This document shows positions 27,201 to 36,153 of a DNA stretch of 46,470 nucleotides, in pieces. Numbering within the stretch: position 1 is the stretch's first letter; every line of letters starts with the position of its first letter. This DNA comes from Clostridia bacterium (GTDB lineage: Bacteria; Bacillota; Clostridia; Lachnospirales; Lachnospiraceae), in NCBI GenBank assembly GCA_009929615.1, contig SAAB01000022.1, positions 1-46,470 on the forward strand, given 5' to 3'. A model generated the notes under the pieces. The model did no database searches, was not told the origin of the DNA, and worked only from the letters and a program-made list of their open reading frames with translations. The translations under genes were made by a program, and so were the position numbers.

Positions 27201-28355
27201 TCAACCAGAAAGCGCATCCGCCAAATATCGGATTGATTCTTCCCTACGAACACTCAGTTTTTGGTCGACTATTTCATAATTGATTGGCTTGTTACTCATA
27301 TCATCTTTACTGACACCATATCGGCTCATCAATGAGAGCGATTCTAGCAGGTCTTTCATTCTGGTGCTGATATCGATTCCACTGTTGCTTTTGCCAAATG
27401 TATAGAATTCCTTATGAAGAATGATTGAAAAGGCCGTCCCATGAAAAGAATCACACAACACCATCTCGGCATTATCAATCAGTGCTAAAAACTGTAGAGG
27501 ATCTGCGTTCGTTGATGCTATGCCATAATTACCAAATTTCTTTTCCAAAATGATATTATCTTCCGTATGAAGATCATAAATAATTTTGTAGGTATTCTCT
27601 TTGGCTAAGTCGAGTGCTAACGACACCATTTCTTCATTATAGCCGAGCATATACAGGTATATGAATTTCTGCTCACAAGGCACTATTTCATTTTCAATCA
27701 ATTTTCTATAGACATCGGCATCTGTTAAAAAAACTGGATCCAAAACATGATGCACTCTCTTGTCAGTCAACTGCTGGATATACTGTACCGCTGTGCTTTC
27801 TCTCACCGAGATGGAATCAAAATCTGAAATCAGATTTTTATATATCTCATCCAGCTCATTCAGAATCTTTGCATCATCAGTACCGATACTTGCCGCATAG
27901 GCAATTTTTTTTGTATTTTTACCTGCGAACTTAAGAAAGTAAACCTTCGAATCTACCTCTTGCGCGATTTCCGGCTTCCAAACCACATCGCTTCCTACGA
28001 TACATGCCGAAAATGCTTGTCCCAATATTGCCGAATCTGTTTTTGTAAAGCGGGGAGTCCTAGCCAAATACTTCTGTCTGAACTTTTCGTATTTATTGTG
28101 TCTGTTAGCCAGTTCCTTTCTGAATTTCCGATTTTGGGGGAAAATGTAAAATATCAATCTACACGCTTTTCTCTTTAGTTTACTTAGCACCCGCTGTGTG
28201 CCCGTCATCGTAACGCTTCTGCCACCACCCGCAGCATAATCAACAATTACGACTTCTTCATTGGGTTGAATTTTTTTTACGGTCTCTTGCAAACTATAGG
28301 CCAACCAAACTGCACCAGGGTTATCAAACCACTGAATATTTACTATTCCTATCAT
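27201..28355 (-). CDS. Polysaccharide pyruvyl transferase family protein
   Basis: This 384-residue protein of the CsaB/WcaK-like family would transfer pyruvate from PEP as a ketal onto a sugar. The N-terminus MIGIVNIQWFDNPGAVWLA, the DYAAGGG segment and the C-terminal CDSFHGTAFSIIL are family hallmarks; the last holds a conserved His. AGAGGAAA precedes the ATG. It is paired with the iron-sulfur protein downstream. Members of the family that act on other acceptors exist, so pyruvylation is the likely but unproved activity. Confidence 0.85.
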   Translation of the reverse strand: MIGIVNIQWFDNPGAVWLAYSLQETVKKIQPNEEVVIVDYAAGGGRSVTMTGTQRVLSKLKRKACRLIFYIFPQNRKFRKELANRHNKYEKFRQKYLARTPRFTKTDSAILGQAFSACIVGSDVVWKPEIAQEVDSKVYFLKFAGKNTKKIAYAASIGTDDAKILNELDEIYKNLISDFDSISVRESTAVQYIQQLTDKRVHHVLDPVFLTDADVYRKLIENEIVPCEQKFIYLYMLGYNEEMVSLALDLAKENTYKIIYDLHTEDNIILEKKFGNYGIASTNADPLQFLALIDNAEMVLCDSFHGTAFSIILHKEFYTFGKSNSGIDISTRMKDLLESLSLMSRYGVSKDDMSNKPINYEIVDQKLSVRREESIRYLADALSG

Positions 28356-28366
28356 CTATATTTCCT

Positions 28367-29806
28367 CTATTTTTTGATCGTCTTAAGCAACTTCAAAAAG
28401 AAATCTCTTTTTATTATTGCAACAACAAGCACGACAGCAAATATGCTCCATCGCACGAAAGTATAGGGGTAAAGTGCTGTAATTGCAATTGAAATAAAAA
28501 CTTGCACAAGTCCAATTCCAAATGTGTTTTTAATACTAACAGCATAGATACTTCCATTCTGTTGGTTGAATACTTTCCTCAGTACAATAACATGCAATAA
28601 GGCGTTAACCAGATAGCATACTAAGGTCGTATATCCGGCTGCCAAAAATCCATGCCTCGGAATAAAATAATAATTTAATGCGATGTTCATGACTGCAGAC
28701 AGCGTTGAGCAAACCATAACAGGTTTTGTTTTCTCATAGAAAAATTCAAATATCGAATAGATATTATACAAAAAAATCAAGTACATACTTGTTGCAACAG
28801 GAGGTATCACATAAACAGCCTGTGCGTATTTACTTCCAGCCAAAAAGTAGATTGCCTCTGGAGCCAACATAATAAACAACAAATCAATGCCCGCATAAAC
28901 CACACATATAATTGAAATATACTTTTTTGTATTATGAAATTGCTTGTCCCGCATACTGGAGTAACACCACGGTGTCAGTGCTTGTGTCAGACCCGAATTC
29001 AAAATCAACAGCAGGGAGGCCGCCGCATAGCCAACGCTATATAGGCCATTTGCTGCCGCTCCGCACATTGCAGTTATCATTACTCGATCCGATTGGTTTA
29101 ACAGAACCAATGATAGGTAGTGTGGAATCAGCGGCAGGTTGAAACGAAGTGCGAATGTCCAGTATTCTTTATGGTAAAGCTTTCTGCTCTTTGAGAAAGC
29201 CAAAATATAAAATACAATTCCTAGAATAATGTAAATTACATTTTGTCCCCACACTTTACCCACAGCTTTATTCTCAGAAAAGAGAATAAAAACTACCGAA
29301 AGTAACGGGGATAGAATCGATACCAATAATGTAATTTTAATTAAACTTTTATAATTGTATTCGTACTTCACGCGGCTCATCCAACAACCATATGGATTAT
29401 AGAACAAACACTGCAATGCCAAGCAAACCAATAATGAGAACGGCAATGTCATAATTTTTGAAAACTGCGTATGGAACAACATTATGATTGTCAATCCGGC
29501 TATTCCGAGCAGAAGTGATAATCCCATCATAGAAGATGTGTATTCGTCTCGCTTGTCTTCGTATTTCAGCATTGCGTTATTATACACGCCACAATTCAAA
29601 TTAAGCGTAATGAAAATACTGAAAATATTGTACCAAGCTGAATAGTTACTCGAAATACCATAGTCATTTGTAGACAAAATCCGGGTGAATATCGCCGTCA
29701 TAATGACCGTAATCACCTGCGGAATAATGCTGCACAACATAAACCACATGGCCGCACGAACTGGCACTGCCATGTTATTATATTTAGTCTTGAGCTTTAC
29801 TAACAT
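28367..29806 (-). CDS. Wzx-like polysaccharide flippase
   Basis: This 479-residue integral membrane protein has about 12-14 hydrophobic helices in the MATE/MVF-like order, beginning VPVRAAMWFMLCSIIPQVITV. Wzx proteins flip undecaprenyl-linked repeat units across the membrane. The ATG at 29806 comes directly after the stop of the PP-loop gene. It works with the polymerase at 32129-33334 in a Wzx/Wzy pathway. The first membrane span and DYGISSNYSAW loop resemble the RfbX/PST branch. Confidence 0.88.
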   Translation of the reverse strand: MLVKLKTKYNNMAVPVRAAMWFMLCSIIPQVITVIMTAIFTRILSTNDYGISSNYSAWYNIFSIFITLNLNCGVYNNAMLKYEDKRDEYTSSMMGLSLLLGIAGLTIIMLFHTQFSKIMTLPFSLLVCLALQCLFYNPYGCWMSRVKYEYNYKSLIKITLLVSILSPLLSVVFILFSENKAVGKVWGQNVIYIILGIVFYILAFSKSRKLYHKEYWTFALRFNLPLIPHYLSLVLLNQSDRVMITAMCGAAANGLYSVGYAAASLLLILNSGLTQALTPWCYSSMRDKQFHNTKKYISIICVVYAGIDLLFIMLAPEAIYFLAGSKYAQAVYVIPPVATSMYLIFLYNIYSIFEFFYEKTKPVMVCSTLSAVMNIALNYYFIPRHGFLAAGYTTLVCYLVNALLHVIVLRKVFNQQNGSIYAVSIKNTFGIGLVQVFISIAITALYPYTFVRWSIFAVVLVVAIIKRDFFLKLLKTIKK

Positions 29807-29807
29807 G

Positions 29808-31019
29808 CTATTTCCCAATCTTCTTTAAGCGTTCTACTGTCTGTAATGGCAAAATCCTTTTTACAAACTTTTTCAATTTTTCTACGGGCAAAACCACCAA
29901 AACAGCCAATACCGTATACAGCGCATACATGATGGGCTCTTCTTTTCTTAGAACATCATATATCTCCGCATACAATGGTTTCATATAACCTATGCCAAAG
30001 TATCTAATCTTCGCCAGGTTTTTCACTTTATGTCTTTTGAAATCATCCACATTAAAAGACTTATTGTATCGGTCAAGAACATCGAGTGCGTACAATGTCC
30101 CCATAGTTCTCATGCACTTTTCGCATTTTCCGCAATTCTCATTTCCGCCCATACAGACCGTTAACGTGTCATACGTAACCGGATACTTCGAAATGAATCG
30201 AGTGCGTTCAAACCTTGTTGCTTCTAATCCTGTTGAATAGAATATGGTTGACTCATTGCTGCCAATTAAAAGATTGAACAAATCATAGTCATCATTTTCT
30301 TCCGATTCTATGTTAAAGTCTTTTATGTCAAAGCCCGCACTAATGTAGTAAACTGAAAAGAGTTTCTGTAACCCCAGAATGGCGCCCACCATTCTAAGAG
30401 TCCCAGATTCCCCATGCGCTTCCTGATACACTTCCATAAGATTGCTGTTAATCGTAATAAGAGGAAGATTTAGTTCTTTAGAAACTTTTAACGCCTTCAC
30501 CAGTTCATCCTGAAACCATTTATAGGAGAATTCGCCTCCTTGATAGCCAAATGACCCCACATTCATCGATACGAGATGTGTTAATTTGAAAGAGTCGGGA
30601 ACATTTTCAATGTGCTTAGTCACAGAATAGAACGAATCCACTCCACAAGAGATACCGGTTCCCACTGCGTGGCCTTTATTAAGACTTCCTTTTTCCGCCC
30701 TCGAGCTCAACTCAATGCTATAGAAATGGCTTTGATACTTCGAAAGTACAGGAATGTAATAGGAAACAACCTGATAATACAGCTTTTCCGAAATTGGTAC
30801 ATTTGATTTTATATTGAGATTGTGCTTCATGGCGTATGGAAGTAATGCAATCACAAATGCGTCACATCTTTCATTGCACACATACTCCTGATACTCCAAC
30901 GGATACTCAAACCAGCATTCTTCTTCGTTATTATCAAATGTGATAAATGCCGTCATCCGGATTGCATTGTCTTTGAGCTTTTTTTCTATTTTATTTATCA
31001 CAAGTTCTTTTTTTGTCAT
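29808..31019 (-). CDS. PP-loop ATP pyrophosphatase-like enzyme in the polysaccharide operon
   Basis: This 403-residue protein has an ATP-binding PP-loop, SCGVDS at 124-129, a variant of SGGxDS. A cysteine cluster (Cys289 and CGKCEKC at 296-302) could bind zinc. QueC, NadE and related enzymes use this fold to adenylate a carbonyl group before amide or thio transfer. A C-terminal hydrophobic stretch (about 365-380) could associate with the membrane. GGAAAGGAAAAC precedes the ATG. Similar proteins occur in other surface-polysaccharide clusters. The substrate is unknown; amidation of a sugar acid would fit the ulosonate genes but is speculative. Confidence 0.75.
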   Translation of the reverse strand: MTKKELVINKIEKKLKDNAIRMTAFITFDNNEEECWFEYPLEYQEYVCNERCDAFVIALLPYAMKHNLNIKSNVPISEKLYYQVVSYYIPVLSKYQSHFYSIELSSRAEKGSLNKGHAVGTGISCGVDSFYSVTKHIENVPDSFKLTHLVSMNVGSFGYQGGEFSYKWFQDELVKALKVSKELNLPLITINSNLMEVYQEAHGESGTLRMVGAILGLQKLFSVYYISAGFDIKDFNIESEENDDYDLFNLLIGSNESTIFYSTGLEATRFERTRFISKYPVTYDTLTVCMGGNENCGKCEKCMRTMGTLYALDVLDRYNKSFNVDDFKRHKVKNLAKIRYFGIGYMKPLYAEIYDVLRKEEPIMYALYTVLAVLVVLPVEKLKKFVKRILPLQTVERLKKIGK

Positions 31020-31049
31020 TTATGTTTTCCTTTCCACTTTCAATGCATC

Positions 31050-32132
31050 CTATTTCATCTTAAAGCAAGCAGACAGCTCTTCTATAGAATTGACAACGTG
31101 CAAGTTTTCTTGTCCATCACATACTTTTTTATAGAGATTTGTAATATTTTTTTTCAGAAAAGAATCATCTTCTATCAAATCCATAAGCAGTATTCCGGTA
31201 TATTTTTTACCTAGCATAGTTGCTGGCACGATAGCTGCAACCGATGCAATGGTAACCAGAATCTTATCTGATAGATCCAGATTCATTGCAATCACTTCCC
31301 AAGGAATCGCAGTGTTCTTATTGGTAGCGTATCCAAGCTCTGCAAAGCGGTTTTGAGGATTTCTTGGATGTATTTTGACAAAAATATTTTCTTTTCCGAC
31401 AATATCGGCAAGTTTTTCTACTACCGCTATATCGTTCACCTTAAACCCATCGGCATAATAGGATTCCTCAAAGAAAATAACTTTCTTGTCATAATGATCA
31501 ACAGCAGCGCTATAGTTAAAGACCCTATTATACACTGACAAAAGCGCTTTATTGCTTACATCGATATTCTGCATTTTGATTACTGGAAATTCTGGCTGAT
31601 AGGTCATAATCTCCGGCTCAAAAACGAATATCCCTTTAATATTTCTAAACGCTTGATTTGTAATGTAGTGGAATAACCTCTTACATCCATTCCCGCTTCT
31701 AGCTCGGAATTTTTCCAAATACTCTTCATAATACTTAGAATAGCTGGCAAATCCATCCTCAAACATGTGCAATTCTATTTTCCGGTTTCCATGCTTCAGT
31801 TTTCTGTATATACAAGTGACATCATAGTTCAAATTAGCGAACAAAAAGGCTGTATAAACACGGTTAAGCTCTTTAATCGGATTCCGGATTGTATTTCGTA
31901 TAGCGCATTTCTTGTCTTGCTGCGGGCATATTTTGCTTAGTTCCATTGTATATACTGTTTCAAATATATTTTCATTTTTGACCCTCTGTGCCAACTCAAA
32001 AGCGCCGGTTAAGCGGTCAGAAATAATCAAATCCCTTTTCCATTCTTTATAATTACTTTCCGCTAAATTAATAGCCACCATAAGTTGATATGGGGTGTTT
32101 ATTAAAAATAGAGCCCGTCGCAATGCCATCAT
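31050..32132 (-). CDS. GT52/GT38-like sialyltransferase homologue
   Basis: This 360-residue protein starts LFLINTPYQLMVAI, as in GT52 sialyltransferases. It has the two motifs shared by bacterial GT38, GT52 and GT80 enzymes: an acidic-acidic-Gly motif (EDG, 125-127, in HMFEDGFAS) and HP (255-256, in VKIHPRN), with a following Ser/Thr-rich segment (VTIASVAA). These enzymes use CMP-activated acidic sugars. With a KdsB-like synthetase in the same operon, the donor is probably the CMP-ulosonate made here. The ATG overlaps the Wzy stop by four bases. Confidence 0.8.
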   Translation of the reverse strand: MMALRRALFLINTPYQLMVAINLAESNYKEWKRDLIISDRLTGAFELAQRVKNENIFETVYTMELSKICPQQDKKCAIRNTIRNPIKELNRVYTAFLFANLNYDVTCIYRKLKHGNRKIELHMFEDGFASYSKYYEEYLEKFRARSGNGCKRLFHYITNQAFRNIKGIFVFEPEIMTYQPEFPVIKMQNIDVSNKALLSVYNRVFNYSAAVDHYDKKVIFFEESYYADGFKVNDIAVVEKLADIVGKENIFVKIHPRNPQNRFAELGYATNKNTAIPWEVIAMNLDLSDKILVTIASVAAIVPATMLGKKYTGILLMDLIEDDSFLKKNITNLYKKVCDGQENLHVVNSIEELSACFKMK

Positions 32133-33334
32133 CTCGAAGTTTCTCCCTTTTTCACTTTTAAATCACTTACATTGTTCGTGAAATAATTTTGATTCATAAA
32201 TGTAATTATAATAACTAGGCAAGGCGTAAACATAGCATACATAGCAAATCCGTTATAGTAAGCCAAGATGAAAATAAAACACTGAATTAACAGTTTCATC
32301 TTCCAATCAACAAGCACACGCATTTGTTTCAACTGACTGATTATGTAAATAACAAGTCCAATAGCTCCATATCCCACCAGTGTATTAACATACTCGTTGT
32401 GCGCATGTATTGCTACTCCAATTGTCGGAGTATGCAAAAATATGCTTCTGACGTTATTCATACCAATACCAAATAGCTTTTCCAAAAACGTAGTATTATT
32501 AAAATAGTAATTCAATGCAATTTGGCTAAACCACTCTCTTCCATTCGTAACAGAACCGTTTTCCATTGAAGACATGGTTTTTTGAATCAGTGGGTTATTG
32601 ATTAAAATGTCAGTGAAAAATATCATGTACAAGGCGACAAGAACTCCCGCTCCAAATATCATATATTTTTTTCCGAGATTCCTTATCGAAATATAATCGG
32701 CAAATACAATTATCGCCATTCCCAACACAGCAGACCTAGCCGCCGTCCAAACGGCTAATACTACACACAATACTTTAAAGAAAAGAAAAGTATTCTTCTT
32801 TGACATTCTTTGAAAAAAAGCATTAAGGCAATACATTGTTATCAGAACATATCCTAGCATATGTGGAACACTGTATGGACCATATAATACAGGGATCTTA
32901 CTTCCGAATCCAGTTTGTAGACCTCTAGCAAACAGCATAGAGTAGAGCAGTATTAAAAAAAACAGCATCTCCGAAATTCTAAACATTTTTTCTTTTAATC
33001 GCAAAAAGGAAAAGAATCTGTCTACAACTCCTTTTTTTGAATAAACCACAAAAATAAGTCCAAGCAAAACAAATGTATAGAAGTCACTGTGCATAACTTG
33101 ATATATATGATAATTCGCAATATTATATAACGCATACATAATAATTAACACATTTACAATTAAGAACTCCTTGATTGTGGTATGCTTCGAAAAATAATAA
33201 TACAGCATTCCGAGGAAGACTAATACAATCTTCGTAGCCATTGTAGGTGCAAAAGTCGTTAAAGCCAAATGGATTAACGGGTAAAGCACTATAAATGAAA
33301 ACAATGCTCTCTCTAAGTTCATTTTTATTTTCAT
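32129..33334 (-). CDS. Wzy-like polysaccharide polymerase / O-antigen ligase family
   Basis: This membrane protein of about 401 residues has 10-12 hydrophobic helices and a periplasm-facing type loop near IHAHNEYVNTLVGYG, the HxxN/E segment typical of O-antigen polymerases and ligases. The start is ATG 33334 with GGAGAG six bases upstream; the frame is open to 33403, overlapping the GT2 gene, but without a site. It would join repeat units outside the membrane. Downstream stop overlaps the GT52-like gene. Composition is very AT-rich, as for many polymerases. Confidence 0.85.
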   Translation of the reverse strand: MKIKMNLERALFSFIVLYPLIHLALTTFAPTMATKIVLVFLGMLYYYFSKHTTIKEFLIVNVLIIMYALYNIANYHIYQVMHSDFYTFVLLGLIFVVYSKKGVVDRFFSFLRLKEKMFRISEMLFFLILLYSMLFARGLQTGFGSKIPVLYGPYSVPHMLGYVLITMYCLNAFFQRMSKKNTFLFFKVLCVVLAVWTAARSAVLGMAIIVFADYISIRNLGKKYMIFGAGVLVALYMIFFTDILINNPLIQKTMSSMENGSVTNGREWFSQIALNYYFNNTTFLEKLFGIGMNNVRSIFLHTPTIGVAIHAHNEYVNTLVGYGAIGLVIYIISQLKQMRVLVDWKMKLLIQCFIFILAYYNGFAMYAMFTPCLVIIITFMNQNYFTNNVSDLKVKKGETSR

Positions 33335-33375
33335 AACTGCTCTCCGCTTCATAAATTCTAGAGTTTGTAATTTGG

Positions 33376-34359
33376 CTACGTTGATTTCAATGACTTTCGC
33401 CATTTATATTCATAATACTTCCGCATAATAATTCCAGTAAACTGTGGACCCACAAACATGAGAACCGCATATGCCCTAACTCTTTTACTCGCTTTTCGAT
33501 CAAGCATAACAGTAATTCTGTATTTTTTTATTTCATCCCATAAACCATTTCCAATATAGTATTCTTCTGGAATATTCATTTTTAATAGCCTTGCCAATGC
33601 CTCTATCATTTGATTCTTATAGGCTGGCAACAACTCTGGATAATCATTCACAACGTCTTTCCGAATAATTTGTAGCGCCTCTAATGTATCAAGATGCCTT
33701 AAACTAAACTGTTCATTTGTAATACTTCCAGGCCTTGTATAATAAAAATAAGCCTCTCTTCCGATTGACACTATTTTGTTGGCGTTCAGCATAGTTTTGT
33801 ATATCGTAAATAAATCCTCAGAATATTTTCCTAACGGAAAACGTACTTTCTCAAAAAGCTCTATGCGAAACAGTCTACCGCATGCCGATGTAGAGAGTTC
33901 TCGTGCATATAACATCTTTTCCAATGCTTCTATCGAAGAATAAACTGCTACACTATCATTTTTTTTCCATTTTAAATCCTCATTCAATTTACTGGTTGCC
34001 TTAAGCCTACATATAGAAATATCCGCTTTTTCAGACAGCATAGATTTCAATAAAACTTCCACATAATCTTCTGCCACATAATCATCGCTATCAATAAATG
34101 TGATATATTTTCCCTTTGCAACATCAATTCCCACATTTCTAGCATCAGAAAGGCCACCATTTTTTTTATGAATAACCCTTACTCTTTTATCTTGAGCCGC
34201 ATAATCATCACAAATTTGACCACATTTATCCGGCGAGCCATCATCCACCAAAATGATTTCTAGTACTGAATATGTCTGTCTAATAATACTATCAACACAA
34301 TTCTTTAAATATGCTTCCACCTTATAAATTGGCACTATTACACTTACCAAATTTTCCAC
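33376..34359 (-). CDS. GT2-family glycosyltransferase
   Basis: This is a GT-A glycosyltransferase of about 327 residues. It begins ENLVSVIVPIYKVEAYL, then ILVDDGSPD and the metal-binding FIDSDDYV, and has SDARN in the nucleotide pocket. I start it at GTG 34359, since AGAGGTGG lies just upstream and the protein then begins at the normal point of the family. It adds one sugar to the repeat unit at the cytoplasmic face; the donor is unknown. The C-terminus is basic and may contact the membrane. Confidence 0.9.
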   Translation of the reverse strand: MENLVSVIVPIYKVEAYLKNCVDSIIRQTYSVLEIILVDDGSPDKCGQICDDYAAQDKRVRVIHKKNGGLSDARNVGIDVAKGKYITFIDSDDYVAEDYVEVLLKSMLSEKADISICRLKATSKLNEDLKWKKNDSVAVYSSIEALEKMLYARELSTSACGRLFRIELFEKVRFPLGKYSEDLFTIYKTMLNANKIVSIGREAYFYYTRPGSITNEQFSLRHLDTLEALQIIRKDVVNDYPELLPAYKNQMIEALARLLKMNIPEEYYIGNGLWDEIKKYRITVMLDRKASKRVRAYAVLMFVGPQFTGIIMRKYYEYKWRKSLKST

Positions 34360-34392
34360 TTGTACCACCTCTACAACCACCATTGCGCACAC

Positions 34393-34896
34393 TTACTGTT
34401 CCAATTTCGTGGCCGCCACTTTCTTTACATAATCATCGAAACTACATATTACTTTAGCCGGATTTCCACCTACAACGGTATTGGGAGGAACATCTTTAAC
34501 AACAACGCTTCCCATCGCAACAATAGCATTAGGACCAATTTTCACGCCATACTTTATTTGAGAATGCGCACCAACAAAAACATTATCATTTAGCACGATG
34601 TCACCTGTTTTCCAAACGAATGGTACCCCCCCCCTGAATCTTTCAACATATCCAGGACAGTTATTTAGTACGATATGATTAATGTCATGTGTGCAAAAAT
34701 ATACATCCGTAGCAATTGCAACATTATTATGGATTTCAACTCTTTCTGGTTCACTTGGAAGTATTCTGGGATGCCAGAAGCAGTTTTCTCCGAATGCTTT
34801 AAACATTTTGGTAGACGCTAAGTATTCCGCTTTTTTAAATCCATTGTGAATTGCATAGCACATAATTTTCACTATCATTTTTTTCAATTTATTCAT
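34393..34896 (-). CDS. Hexapeptide-repeat acetyltransferase with G9 tract
   Basis: This 167-residue left-handed beta-helix protein of the WbbJ/LacA type has repeats in HNNVAIATDV, NDNVFVGAHSQI, IGPNAIVAMGSVVVKD and the terminal NTVVGGNPAKVI typical of the family. It would O-acetylate a sugar using acetyl-CoA. A run of nine G on the coding strand (34634-34626) encodes Arg-Gly-Gly-Val in ERFRGGVPF. Loss or gain of one G would shift the frame in the middle of the protein. The present length keeps the gene open. Confidence 0.9.
   Translation of the reverse strand: MNKLKKMIVKIMCYAIHNGFKKAEYLASTKMFKAFGENCFWHPRILPSEPERVEIHNNVAIATDVYFCTHDINHIVLNNCPGYVERFRGGVPFVWKTGDIVLNDNVFVGAHSQIKYGVKIGPNAIVAMGSVVVKDVPPNTVVGGNPAKVICSFDDYVKKVAATKLEQ
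34626..34634 (-). repeat. G9 homopolymer in the acetyltransferase gene
   Basis: Nine consecutive G on the coding strand, about 87 codons into the 167-codon gene. It is at the length where slipped-strand errors become frequent, so it is a candidate phase-variation switch, currently in the open frame. Confidence 0.7.
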
Positions 34897-34899
34897 GAT

Positions 34900-36153
34900 T
34901 TATTGTCCTTTTTGCTTCTGATTAATCAGCATAGTATATTGTTCTAATAGTTGCTTTATGTATGCTTTTGCGTCACACCGCAATTTTGCGTATTCAACTA
35001 TTCGCTGGCTCATATCTTTATACATTTCGCCAGACAAATCTAATACTTTTTGAATTGCGGTTGCAAAGCTATCAGGGTTTCCCGGTTCTGCTAAAAAACC
35101 TGTAACTCCATCTTGTATGATTTCTGAAAGTCCCGCAATATTGCTTGCAACAACTATCTTTCCCTTTGCTAATGCTTGAAGTGCAACGAATGCTCCATTC
35201 TCATACCATTCAGATGGAACCAATACCACCTTTGCTTTTTCAATAATTTTTTCCATTTCTTTGCCAAAAATTGCGCCATTAATTTGAACACGATCCTCCA
35301 AGTTATGTTCCTTAACAAAATCACGAATTTTTTCTTCTTCCGACCCTCTACCAACCAAAACTAATTTTTCTGAACAATTTAGTTTTGCATACGCTTTCAA
35401 AATGGTAAGCACACCCTTTTCTCTAGCATATCTGCCAAAGTATAGAATGTAATTATCATGGTCATAATAAGCTTTATATTCCTGATTTATCGGAAGAAAA
35501 TTATTCATTCTGATTATTGGCGATTTTGTAAATTGCGCTCTCTCGACAAGTTTTTTATAAAAATCGCATTCAGCTATATAAGTATCTATTTTGTTATAAT
35601 ATCTACCAAATTGAAGAAATTTAGCTTCAGCGAAAGCCAACAGGCTCTTTGTCCTTGAACCTTTCATGCACTTGTTTTTGACACAATTCCAATACCCTTT
35701 TGTTGCACAATCGCTGCAAATTGTTCCATCCGGACGAAGCATTGTATAACACGGACAAACGGCTGTAAGCTCATGAAGATGCATAACAATAGGAATATTA
35801 TACTTTTTAAGGACATCAACTACAGAAAATGTGATTTGGCGATGTAGTAAACCAATATGAGCAATGTCCGGTTTCTCATCTTTGATTAATTGTTCAAATT
35901 TTCTTTTTGCTTCAAAATTATATATAACTTTTAATCCAGTTTTAATTTTTTTAAATCCTTTTAAGCCAGGATCGTTATAGTCTACATTGGATACAAAATA
36001 CTTATCTTGCGGACACGGAATATTTCTATCATCCTGCATAGAAAAATAAATAACTTCATGCCCTGCTGCTTTTAGAGCTTCCGCAAGATTATAGTGAAAT
36101 GTTTCCGTACCACCTAGCATATAGTGGAATTTATGTATTAAAAGAATCTTCAT
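34900..36153 (-). CDS. GT4-family glycosyltransferase
   Basis: This 417-residue GT-B enzyme has N-terminal KFHYMLGGTETFHYNLAEAL and C-terminal GRYAREKGVLTILKAYAKL, LVGRGSEEEKI and the EX7E-type segment PSEWYENGAFVALQALAKGK. A cysteine-rich insertion at about 135-165 (CPCYTM, CSDCATKGYWNC, CMKG) probably binds zinc and is known in a subset of GT4 enzymes. It overlaps the rfbC stop by 23 bases. The sugar donor is not evident from sequence. Confidence 0.9.
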   Translation of the reverse strand: MKILLIHKFHYMLGGTETFHYNLAEALKAAGHEVIYFSMQDDRNIPCPQDKYFVSNVDYNDPGLKGFKKIKTGLKVIYNFEAKRKFEQLIKDEKPDIAHIGLLHRQITFSVVDVLKKYNIPIVMHLHELTAVCPCYTMLRPDGTICSDCATKGYWNCVKNKCMKGSRTKSLLAFAEAKFLQFGRYYNKIDTYIAECDFYKKLVERAQFTKSPIIRMNNFLPINQEYKAYYDHDNYILYFGRYAREKGVLTILKAYAKLNCSEKLVLVGRGSEEEKIRDFVKEHNLEDRVQINGAIFGKEMEKIIEKAKVVLVPSEWYENGAFVALQALAKGKIVVASNIAGLSEIIQDGVTGFLAEPGNPDSFATAIQKVLDLSGEMYKDMSQRIVEYAKLRCDAKAYIKQLLEQYTMLINQKQKGQ

